This document shows positions 54,922 to 64,000 of a stretch of DNA of 64,000 nucleotides, piece after piece. Origin of the DNA: Grifola frondosa (lineage: Eukaryota > Basidiomycota > Agaricomycetes > Polyporales > Grifolaceae); assembly GCA_001683735.1 (NCBI GenBank), contig LUGG01000005.1, positions 1,736,001 to 1,800,000 of the forward strand. The letters run 5' to 3'. The translations under genes and the position numbers were made by a program. The notes under the pieces were generated by a model, which was not told the origin of the DNA, did not search any database, and was given only the letters and a program-made list of their open reading frames with translations. Within the stretch, counting starts at the first letter, position 1; each line of letters begins with the position of its first letter.

Positions 54922-56610
54922 CTAGTCCAGCAGCCACAGCGGAATCGACGAGTTGAACGTCCCGCGGTCGCCGCCATGTACCGAGCTTCCCCAAGGTGAA
55001 CGCGGGCGGCGAGATGATGCTCGGATCGAGGAACGGCGGCGGCGGCGATCATCGGCGGCTCCGCGCCAGACAGCATCGCGGGCGACATTCCGTTCGGTGC
55101 TAGCCCGACCTTGCACCACAGGTTCGCGAGAGCGATGCGCAGCGTGAGCGTGTATCTGCATGTAAGTGAGCGCGCGCGCGAAGAGGAGGGGAAAAGGCGG
55201 GAGTCGCACCGTTCGGCAGCAGGTCAGAGAACGGCTCTGCGAGCTGCTCGACCTGCATGATGATCGGGCCGAGGTAGAATTAGCCATCTTCAGCACGGAG
55301 TGCCTGGAGAAAGCCGCAATGACTAGGCTGCCGTGCACGGTGTACTCGCAGCGCCGCCCTGTGCGACCTCCCAGTGCTGAGTCCGAGGTATGCGAGGGGG
55401 CTGACGTGCACTTGTAAGTGGGTGAGTCGAGGGTTCATGATGCAGCTCGATGCGGCTTCCTTAGGTGGAACGCGAGCTCGCGCTGCTCGGACGGTATCAT
55501 CTCCCACGACACGCCCCACGACACGCAGCGCAGCACGACGCAAACGAATCACAGCTTCGCATAACGCAGGATGTTGCGCAGGGGCGCATCTTCATCCGTC
55601 GTTCGCCCTATATTCACCGTCAGCAAAGTAGAGAAGAAGATGACCACGGGGGAGGGCATACGGCGGAGCTCGTCGCAGTCCTAGCAAACCACTTGTCGAG
55701 CTCGATGTTGGAGCGCCGGATCAACGCGAGCGTATTGTGATTTACCTGGCCCATTTAGCAGGCAGAGCGTCTCATAAATTTGCGCTACACCAGAATGTAA
55801 GCAGGAAGGGATGAAGTCATGACGGCCACAGGTACTCTTTTGAGCGATCAGCTCCACCTGAGAAACGAGCCGCGCGTCCGTTGGGGATGCCATGGGATGC
55901 GAGAGGAGGATCAAGCTCTCATCAGGAAGGACGATCGGACAGCTAGTGCCCAGGTTCATCCTGCTGAAGTCAGAGCGCACACATTGTAATCAAGGGATAA
56001 CGTACTGCCTGTCAAACCAATAGAGGAAAGGCCTAAAACGGGGCTTAGCCCCGGAGGTTATTAAACGGGAGAGAGAGAAAACCAATAGAGGCACAATCAA
56101 ATCCGTGCGGACACAACTTGGATATCGAATACAGTGCCAAGGACGTGAAGATAGAGAGTATGAGAGCGTCCGATGCTCACCGAGATTTCTACTTCAGTCC
56201 ATTTCTTGCCGCCGTCGTCTGCTAGCTTCTCCAGCACAGGGTGCAGCCCAAACCCAGAGCCGTGCGCATTGCATGGCCCTCCGAAGCCATCTATTCACGA
56301 TCTATTCCATACACAGCAGCATCCCGCGCAGACTCCCGTCAGCCCCATGTCGTGTAAGACGCATACACTCACAAAAATGCACCTTGAACTGCCTCTATAC
56401 CCACGACGGGGCGGAACAGCGACGGGCGCGCAACGGACTGCGCCTCTTCGTTGAAGCGGTAGAACAGGGTAATACGGAGGGATGAGCGGGCCCGTCCCGC
56501 TTGGATATTAGCTTGGATGGGGAGAATCGAGTCGAGTGTGCACAGCGCGCGCCCCGTGAGTCCCTCATAGGTATCATATACGATAGCTCGCGTCAAATAC
56601 TAGGATAAAA
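54922..56610 (-). pseudogene. TF-like gene, copy T5 (TFb type)
   Basis: 3' end 'NSSIPLWLLD' with a stop at 54922. Upstream: 'HGSLVIAAFSRHSVLKMAN' with lost residues before the next block (in-frame loss of the A-E-L-D-x-G-A segment near 55260), 'CIMNPRLTHLQVHVSPLAYL', 'GTSCPIVLPDESLILLSHPM' (middle-homology region shortened by about six residues), 'VSQVELIAQKSTCG', and the 5' block 'ILPIQANIQAGRARSSLRI' with 'EEAQSVARPSLFRPVVGIEA'. Several small deletions and frame changes. Confidence 0.6.
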
Positions 56611-57315
56611 ATGTGGCATGCAGAGAAGAAGCTAGGGCAAAGGTGAACGTTAGGAGAAAGGCGCTAGGGCCAGCGCTTGCGTTCTGTGTGTCTCCTTACT
56701 TATCGCTTCTCAACGTCTCCTACTACACAACCCTTCGCTGTGCACTTTCCTCTTCCATACGCCGTTCCTCTCATGCGCAAGCCTGCTGATAGGTTGCATA
56801 CTAAATCGCACGCTGTGAATTCTAAGCAGAGGACTACATATAATCGTCAACGTTCAACGTTCAACCTTCGAGCTCCCTCAGTCTCTTCCCGACTTTGGCT
56901 GTATTCTTCCCCGTCCTAGGCGAATCTGCGCTTCACCTCGCATGTCCTCTCAACGTACGCCATCTTATAATCACAAATCCATCTCCTCTCGATGTATGCG
57001 CTATTGCACGATGCTCTCACAGATGCAGTCCACCTGATCGCACTCACCTCCTTATATAGTCGTTACCACGCCGGTATGTGCACGCTCACGCTGTTCTCAT
57101 CGTCGCCACCTCTTCTTGCAATTTCCGAAGCCACGTACTCTGCTCTGACTACTAGCTTTTGCTGACGGGGAACTGTAGAATATATCGCTGTCGCGATATT
57201 CGGCACCGAAGTGCCTTTGCTAGTGTGCTCATATTGTGCACTGTGAGTAAATCATGCGGACTTCGAGCGATGAGCGCTCGCTGTATCCTGACCAATCCTG
57301 CAGCACTGGCTAGCT
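56611..57315. promoter_or_regulatory. Spacer S, copy 6: upstream region of T5
   Basis: TFb-type spacer. The TGACTCA core is changed to TGACTCG at 57320-57326. Confidence 0.4.
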
Positions 57316-57329
57316 GCGATGACTCGGTC

Positions 57330-58375
57330 ATACGCAGACGTCCCACACGTAATTGCTGTTCGAGGTCGAATGATAAGGGCTATGTATCAAACACCCGGAG
57401 CACCGTGTAAACTGTTCGCGACAAGCTCAATCGTTCTGTTTTCTTCCCCGCACTGTCTTTGGACTTCTGAAAGGTCTTGGCTAGCGTGGATGATTTCTCC
57501 GAGGAGGTTTTGTGCGTGGACGACGCATGCGTTTACACCTTCCGCGCATTCCTGCGAATGACCGTGACGATACCCTCTCACTTCTATGAGCCGGCACAAC
57601 GAAGACGCACGATCGTGGACGACTGTATTTTGCAGGTGTACGTGTTCGGGTGGCCGAAGTCCGTCTTCTGAAGTTCTACGACGTTCGGTACAACAATGAC
57701 GCGGACTTGGACTTCGCTGTACTTCGCTAGTCTACTATGCTGCTGCATGACGGCGGAGATGGCTGCAACCCCGCCGTGGATGCAGCACATCGCTCGATCC
57801 GTGGTTCTGTCTTGGTCAATGTGCAACCTCGACCGCGGTCGCCACTGGTTCTGTTCCTGTCTCATTTCGCGAGCAACCAGCTTACCGTGGTTGACACACA
57901 GCCTGTGCTTCGACTTCCCCTTCTGACGTCACCATTCGGCGATGCGTTGTCTATTTACAACCATCATCTGCGCGCCTTGATTTCGTGCTGTTGTATCATG
58001 TTGGGAGATGTCGTGGCTGATCAAGCTCTTTTCTTTATTGTTCATCTTACTGATGTCCGGCATGGTTGCTGGATACATGTTGCAATATTTTCGGAAGCGA
58101 TGTCATTGCAGTCTCCTGATCTCAACCATCGCAATGAACCTTCCAACGTTCCTCGCATCCTCCGGGGTTCAACCGTGACATGCTGCCATCTTAAGTGAGC
58201 CTTATCACCAGTATTTCGGTATGGAGTGGCGGTGCTGAGGTGAGATCTGTACGTTGGTATGTGCTCTGCCATTGGGCCATTCATGTAATTTCATCGTGTT
58301 TTGTATGAAACTGTGCCTCCGGGAATATCACAGCATAGATGCGGTCAATCAGATCGTAACCGCGGTGATGTTGTC
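57330..58375. repeat. Conserved segment Q, copy 3
   Basis: ORF 57477-57671 ('VDDFSEEVLCVDDACVYTF', 'IVDDCILQVYVFGWPKS') corresponds to 13094-13279. A second plus frame (57737-58198) is open for 153 codons. Without a known family these remain candidate exons only. Copies 1 and 3 agree better with each other than with copy 2. Confidence 0.4.
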
Positions 58376-58387
58376 CTCGAGGGTGAA

Positions 58388-58393
58388 TATAAG
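58388..58393 (+). promoter_or_regulatory. TATA box of DUF6533 copy D
   Basis: TATAAG, 68 bp before the ATG at 58456. Confidence 0.55.
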
Positions 58394-58455
58394 AGTAGGA
58401 TCTCTCTGTCGCTGCTAAAGCATTGAGTCCCCAGTCTTTCAAACTACCTCATATC

Positions 58456-60133
58456 ATGTCATCCACCATCAGTGCCGAGGAGTATCAGCAAAAGTGAGTG
58501 GTGCTCACTGGACTATTTCCTGATTCAATATATCCCACCGCACAGCTTCATCACAATATGTTGTATTGTATCGGCGACCAGTGAGTGTTTCACTTACGAT
58601 CTCGAGTCATTCTCATATTCCCTTTGTCGTAGCTCTGCTGGTCTATGAGTACATTATTACCTTTGATCGTGAATATCAGCTGGTTTGGAAGCGCCGATTT
58701 TCGGCCGCCACCCTAGTATTCTTGCTAGCAAGGTATCCTATATCTTTGGAGAAATTATGACACTTCCGACCATATATCCGCTGTCAACAAGGGTATAGTT
58801 CTCATCCCGTTACTGTAGACTGTCTTAGCCCACTCAAGATTTCCAGAGCTGTTCGGCATTGGTTTGGTCACAGACAGCTTTAGAGTTGCTCTACCTGTTG
58901 CTTTCGGCTGGTGAGTGTCCATCGTTCATATGATATCTCCATTCCTGACTGACCAGTCGCATTCTGCAAAGCATTCGCAAGTCTTCGAGTGTATGCCTTG
59001 TCTGGCCGTGAATGGAAATTCACCTCATTGGTATGCATCCTGTCCCTGGTCAACTTCGGCATTGGACTGGTGAGCCCTGTCCTCTGCAGGAGCTTGGAAA
59101 TGTAACTGAAATGACACATATATGTCTAGTTTTTGCAGGTGCACCAAGGGATAGTTGTAGCTCCACCTCCATCAATTGCACATCAGTCTTTTTGATCTCA
59201 CCAGGGCTCTTGAACACGTCAGTGAAATTAGTCCATCTCACTACACCTTGTCTACTGAATCAGTGTGTCATATAGATGTATGTGCTGCTCTTGGTTTCAT
59301 ATTTCTCAACTACTCAGCTCATGCAATACTCCCAGTGGAGTATGTAGAGCGTGCGACAGAAATCACTACGGACATACTTGTTCTGCAGTGACTGTACACC
59401 AAACATACTGGAGAATGCGAGCTTCCGCGGAGGATACACTCCGAACTCCATTGCACACTTTGATCTTGAGGGATGGTCAGTATTGATTCATGCCTCAATA
59501 TCTGCACCGACCTGATGTACCTCCGTCAGGTACAATATACTTCTTGTAAGTTGCCCATAGTTAAGATGGACCTGATGTTCTTTTGACAACCATGCACCTT
59601 ATAGAGCCTTATTGATCTTGAACACCGCAGATGTAATATTCATATATTTTGGAGAGACTTTTGTATGTAGATTTGTCTTGCATCCCTGCCAATACTCACT
59701 GATGAGTACCGTCATCAGGAGGACGCTACTTATAGCGGCATATTCATTAACCCGTCAGTAACTGCGATCAATTCCCTTTCGTTCTAACTACTCATGACAT
59801 CGGTTATGATACAGCATAATGGCAATTATTATGTCACGGTTCATGCTCAATCTCCGCGAGGTTGATGCATCCCAGCGCGGCACTGAAAACTCAAGTCGCC
59901 CATCGTTTGTCGGCTCTGTCCAATTTGCAGCTTTCGTTGACCCCCTTGGTGCCCCTCTGGAGCACGAGTTCTCGTTCTCTTCGATCGATCCAGGTTCCTT
60001 GGATGAACCAGGAGCCGATGGAGAGAACGAGCATGAGGTTGTACCGGACGGTGACCAGGAAATGGCTTCAGGCCATGCTAGCATTCTCGCGCCATCTGAA
60101 GCTGAACCTGGTCCGTCTGGAGTCAGGGTGTGA
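58456..60133 (+). pseudogene. DUF6533 membrane-protein gene, copy D
   Basis: Same exon order as copy C. Two lesions are visible. After 'LLARYPIS' the sequence differs from C and runs into a TGA near 58757. In the fifth exon, 'ERATEITTDILVL' is followed by a 2-base deletion (ctgcagtg against cttacagtg) near 59383 that shifts the frame. The terminal exon, 'MLNLREVDASQRGTENSSRP' to 'EAEPGPSGVRV', is intact and stops at 60133. Copies C and D share more than either does with A. Confidence 0.65.
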
Positions 60134-60800
60134 GCTAGGACCGTGATATGTTTTGGTTCGTATGGCATTGCTCTCCTTGATATCTTGCATTGCTAATGCT
60201 CACTCTAGAAGAAAGGTGGTTGCGGGAGTTAGACTGTGTCTGGGGTCGGGCGTCATATGTATGTTGATGTTTTCTTAATAATGAACTTGATATCGTAATT
60301 TATAGAGACCGAATCACATGCACTATGCCACCATCACTATCTCTTGTATATCTGCTATGTAATGTTTGGATCAATTATATAGAAGCCGTATCTTATATAA
60401 GTTCGTCGAGATCAATCGCTCACTTCATGAAGTGTTCATCATGGCACACTGCGAAGGGAAAACGGAACAATCGTATTCACGCACGGTATGTCCAACATCC
60501 GTCCGATGACATTTTCAGCGACCTAAAGTCGATGCGCCAGAACCATCGGTGGTGAGCGCATATGCTTTACCACAAGCCAAAAGACAATGTAGATGCTGTT
60601 CATGTGAGATATACTGCGATTGACCCACACGAGTTCTATAGCATACCACCTAGCTTTGCTCTTTATGATTCTATAGATATAGACTCACAATCTAAGACGT
60701 AGGTGGGGGAAGCGAACGACTTATTTTTGCCCTCTTCTATGACCACTACCTTCCCCGTGTCCGATCCGCTCTCAGTTCGCGAAGCCTAAACTCTCCCGTT
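60134..60800. repeat. Conserved segment R, copy 3
   Basis: Homologous to 50.38-51.05 kb. The R ORF is degraded (changes near 60460 and 60590). Confidence 0.4.
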
Positions 60801-61440
60801 GCGCGGATGATAGTGTGCATGTGTCCGCGACGAGCCATGAGGGAGCGACAGCCCATCCCGCAGTCTCGCAAACAAATGCAAAAGATCTTCGGAGTCACTG
60901 GGACAACGTCATATGGCACAATTTTAGCCAACCGCACGAGCGACGGTAGCGTTTGCTACAATCTCAGCATAAGAAGGCGTGAAGCTCCGCAGCGGATTGT
61001 ATTAGTAAATGCATATTTGTGACACTGGAAAAGCCGACATACCTTGCCGGCGTCGGAGACCTGTTCTATGCTGTTCGCTTCAACTTCAGAACAGATACTC
61101 AGAGAGCCGTCTCGGGGCCCGGGTCAGCTACAGTCGGACTAGGATAATGCAGGATGAGTGACGGCTCGGATACCTGCAGTAGTTATGCGACGATATCAAG
61201 CCCCTTGACTCGTGCGCTGATGTGCTCACCTTGTTGTACCTGCTTGTTTCATCCGAAGCCAACATGAGCACCCCAGACTCCGGAATCAGTCAGCGACCCC
61301 ACCCCGTCCAGTTCGACACTCGTCAATCACGCAGCTGGCGCACCCTGCACTGCCCCGGTCCCCCGCTTGCCGACACCTGCATCGACCTCGCGCACCTCTC
61401 CCCAGAACATCAGCAACATCAGCAACTGCCTGGCCGATGA
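60801..61440. other. Unit-specific stretch with a short plus-strand ORF
   Basis: From about 60840 the sequence has no counterpart in the other two R segments. A plus ORF from the ATG at 61264 reads 'MSTPDSGISQRPHPVQFDTR' and ends 'QQHQQLPGR' at 61440. The last part is shared with 10.23 kb. Function unknown; possibly a fragment of another gene inserted or retained only here. Confidence 0.3.
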
Positions 61441-62105
61441 CAATTTGTTGAACCATATGTCAATGCATGCAAATCAAGTCATGAACATCAATCAGTGGTA
61501 TTGGATGCGAAGATATCCAGTAGCACCGGAGAAAATTAGAAAATTAGGAACATACTGTGATAGCGTGGACCACACGAATAATATAGGCAGTTATATCGGA
61601 ACATCGAAGCACGCACAATTGGTGTTGTAACACAGCTGTTGGAGCGTTCTTGGAGATTCAAGCCGATCAATCTAGATATGCAAGCATATGTCGATCACGT
61701 CGGATCTGGCCTCCTCCAAAGAGCGGTCATCGAGACAATCCGCCGCCCTTGGCTATCAGCAGAACCAGAACCACAACTATCACGCTCGTACGAATGAATG
61801 GGGACAGAACCGCCCCTATGAAAATATGCGATCTGTAGTCAATTATAAAATCATTGCACATCCAAAGCGCACGATATAAAAAACAAGCCACTCATCATCG
61901 CAAACAGATATACAACGCACCGCGTGCGACCACTAGCTCGTGAACGGTGCTGCGACGGCGTCGTGAGAGTCCACGATAAATGCACCTCAACTCACGATAA
62001 TTGCACCATTCAGTCGTAATCCCACTCTACGAAAATATGCTATCCGAGCCATTCATGGGCAACCAGAGATCCACAAAATTCTGCACAAGCACACTCATCC
62101 GTGAG
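61441..62105. repeat. P-like segment, copy adjoining T6
   Basis: Closest to 10.23-10.6 kb ('aagtcatgaacatcaatcag' and 'agaaaattaggaacatactg'), less so to P of the standard units. No gene recognised. Confidence 0.4.
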
Positions 62106-62109
62106 CAAG

Positions 62110-63545
62110 CTACTCAATCAGGGGCGGCGGCGCTATTGTCGGCTGCTCCACGCCCCGCGGCATCGCGGGCGACATCCCCTTCGGCGCCAGCCTGACGACG
62201 TTGCGCTCCAGGTTCATGAGCATGATGCGCAGCGTAAGCGTGCATCCGCATGCAAGTGAGCGCGCCCACCAAGAGATTGGAGAAACGTGAGAAGTGCACC
62301 GTTCGGTCGCAACGTCGTCGATCAGCTCTCCGACTGCTCGACCAGTATGGTGATCGCGTCGAGAGAACAAGTTAGCCATCTTCAGCACGCTGAGTTCGCG
62401 ACATGGGAGAGGGGCACCTGTAGTGGGGGAGTAAAGTGGGTTCATGATGCAGTTCAATACGACATCCTTACTCCGGAACGCGAGCTCGCGCGGCTCGAAC
62501 GACATCTTGTCCAACGACACTCAGCGCAGCGCAACGCAGACGAGCTGCAGGTTCCCATAGTGCAGAATCTTGCTTAGTCTTGCCCATCTTCGTCTGTCAT
62601 TTGCCCTATATTCGTCATCAGCAATATAATAGAGAGGAGACGACCACAAAGGGCACACCGTGGATGCTGTGCAGTCCGCGCGAACCATTTGATGAGCCCG
62701 ACGCTGGTGGGGTGGATGCACGCGAGCATTTTATGATTTGTACGATCATTCAGAGAGGAGAGTATGTCATAAATTTCCGCTGCACCAGCACGTGAGCGCT
62801 TGAGCAGGAAGCAATGAATTCATGATGGTCACACGTACTTTTTGTATGATCAATTCAACCTGCGGAACGAACCGCATATCCATCGCAATACCATGGGATG
62901 GAAAAGGAGGATGTGGCAGCCTCCGCTCGAGTTCTTATCACGAATGATCGGACGGCCAGCATCAAGGCTGATTCTGCCAAAGTCAGAGTGTACCCAACGT
63001 AGTCAAACGACAACGCACTAGTCGTCAAACCAATAGATGCACAACCAAATATGCGCGGACACAACTGCGATTAAACACAATGTCAGGGAGGTTGAAATTA
63101 GAGGATACGAGAGAGTCAAACATATGCCCACCTGGATTTTTTATTCTTCAGTCCATTTCTTGCCGTCGTCATCTGTTCGCTTCTCCAGCGCACGGTCCAA
63201 GCACAAATCCAGCGCTGTGTGCATCGCATGCCAGCTTGGGAGCCATCCATTCGTGCTCCATGCCGCAGCATTCCTACGCCCCACGCGCAGACTCCCTTCA
63301 GCCCTGGGTCATTTAGGACGCATAACTCGCAAAACTCACCTTCAACCGCCTCCTTGTCTACGACGGGGCCAAACTGCGACGAGCGCACAACATCCTGCGC
63401 CTCCTCGGGGCAGTGGTAAAACGGAGGGATGAACGGGCCCGTCCCGCTCAAATTTTGACTGCAATGGCGCGGATCGCTCGAATGTTCACGGCGTGCGCAC
63501 AATGAGTGCCTCGTAGGTATCATAGGTCAGATCGAACAGGGATAA
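62110..63545 (-). pseudogene. TF-like gene, copy T6
   Basis: Order as in the other copies but shortened: 'LSKILHYGNLQLVCVALR', 'SLDKMSFEPRELAFRSKD', 'NCIMNPLYSPTTG', then a jump straight to 'LSVLKMANLF' (the conserved V-H-D-N-L-V-M block deleted near 62400), and 'MNLERNVVRLAPKGMSPAMP'. The gene ends in 'PPPLIE' at 62110, lacking the last exon present in T2-T5. The 5' block around 63.40 kb is recognisable ('AQDVVRSSQFGPVVDKEA'). It is the most diverged copy. Confidence 0.55.
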
Positions 63546-64000
63546 CGATGTAGCATCCCGAGAAGAGGCTGAGCGAAGGTGAACGTCGGGAGAAAGGCGC
63601 TACGGCCCAGCGCTTCTTTTTACTTCTCGCTTCTCAACGTCTCCTACATATACAACCCTTCGCTGTCCAAGTACTCTCCGCTTCCATACGCCATTCCTCT
63701 CATGCGCAAGCCTGCTGATGGATTGCATACTAGATGTGAACAAGCAAAGGACGTAGATATAATCGCCAACCTCCGCGCTCCCTTAGTCCTTGCCCGGCTT
63801 TGACTGCGATATTCCTCCCCGTCCTAGGCAAATCTGCGGTTCCCCTCGCGTGTCCTCTCAACATATGCCATATTTCATTTCACAGATAAACCTGCTTCAC
63901 AGATACACCTCCGGCCAATGTCTGCGCTATCGCACCCCGGACTCCCATCAACGCCATCTCGCAGTCCATTTGATCGCACTCACTTCCTTACATAGTCGTT
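63546..64000. promoter_or_regulatory. Spacer S, copy 7: upstream region of T6
   Basis: Matches the start of the other S spacers and runs off the window. Confidence 0.4.

Larger units (their letters stand above)
51273..62105. repeat. Tandem unit 3, about 10.8 kb
   Basis: Direct repeat of unit 2, longer because of the unit-specific stretch at 60.8-61.44 kb and a different P-like tail. Confidence 0.7.

Overview
The window looks like a piece of a filamentous basidiomycete (Agaricomycete-type) nuclear genome. Introns are 50-55 bp with GTRNGY donors and YAG acceptors. The recognisable families are fungal: DUF6533 membrane proteins, fungal transcription factors with a middle-homology region, a TAP-like secreted alpha/beta hydrolase, a non-reducing polyketide synthase (PKS) fragment and a Ty3/gypsy element of the kind common in mushrooms. 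No rRNA, tRNA, CRISPR array or bacterial-style operon was seen.

Layout. The backbone is a tandemly amplified accessory locus. One unit reads: transcription-factor-like gene TFa (-), promoter-like spacer S, conserved segment P, second TF-like gene TFb (-), spacer S, conserved segment Q, a DUF6533 membrane-protein gene (+), conserved segment R. Two complete units lie at about 41.5-51.3 kb and 51.3-62.1 kb. A fourth begins at 62.1 kb. The first unit is split: its TFa tail, S and P are at 1-1.7 kb, and its TFb, Q and DUF6533 copy B start at 10.6 kb. Between them, 1.7-10.2 kb holds unrelated genes: an apparently intact multi-exon TAP-like hydrolase (3.0-5.5 kb), the tail of an MFS sugar transporter, the tail of a hypothetical protein, and an inverted, best-preserved DUF6533 gene (copy A).

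DUF6533 copy B is interrupted by 24.5 kb (14352-38894). The insert has 11-bp perfect terminal inverted repeats (CATCAGCAAAA), a TA target duplication, and ends crowded with TCTGA/TCAGA. No transposase is visible. What it carries looks like host-gene material: a Ser/Pro-rich hypothetical gene, fragments of an unidentified intron-containing gene, and a decayed acyltransferase plus product-template piece of a non-reducing PKS. This is best read as a gene-capturing, non-autonomous (Pack-type) DNA transposon of about 6.8 kb. A 17.8-kb Ty3/gypsy retrotransposon (18325-36106) later landed inside it, in one of the captured gene fragments, with a 4-bp GCGG duplication.

The retrotransposon is unusual. 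Its 2023-bp LTRs are almost identical (3 substitutions and 6 one-base indels by eye). The LTR carries an open reading frame of about 148 codons that is intact in the 3' LTR. Two successive DTG protease domains follow gag. About 6 kb of extra sequence separates protease from reverse transcriptase. That spacer holds an intron-rich gene-like unit on the opposite strand with its own TATA box, plus a small Lys/Arg-rich ORF with another TATA box. RT, RNase H and integrase motifs are intact but the frames are split by small indels, several at homopolymers.

Inferred order of events: amplification of the TF/DUF6533 unit, insertion of the Pack-type element into DUF6533 copy B, then insertion of the gypsy element. 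Most TF and two or three DUF6533 copies carry frameshifts or deletions. All family assignments come from reading translated motifs by eye; no database search was possible.
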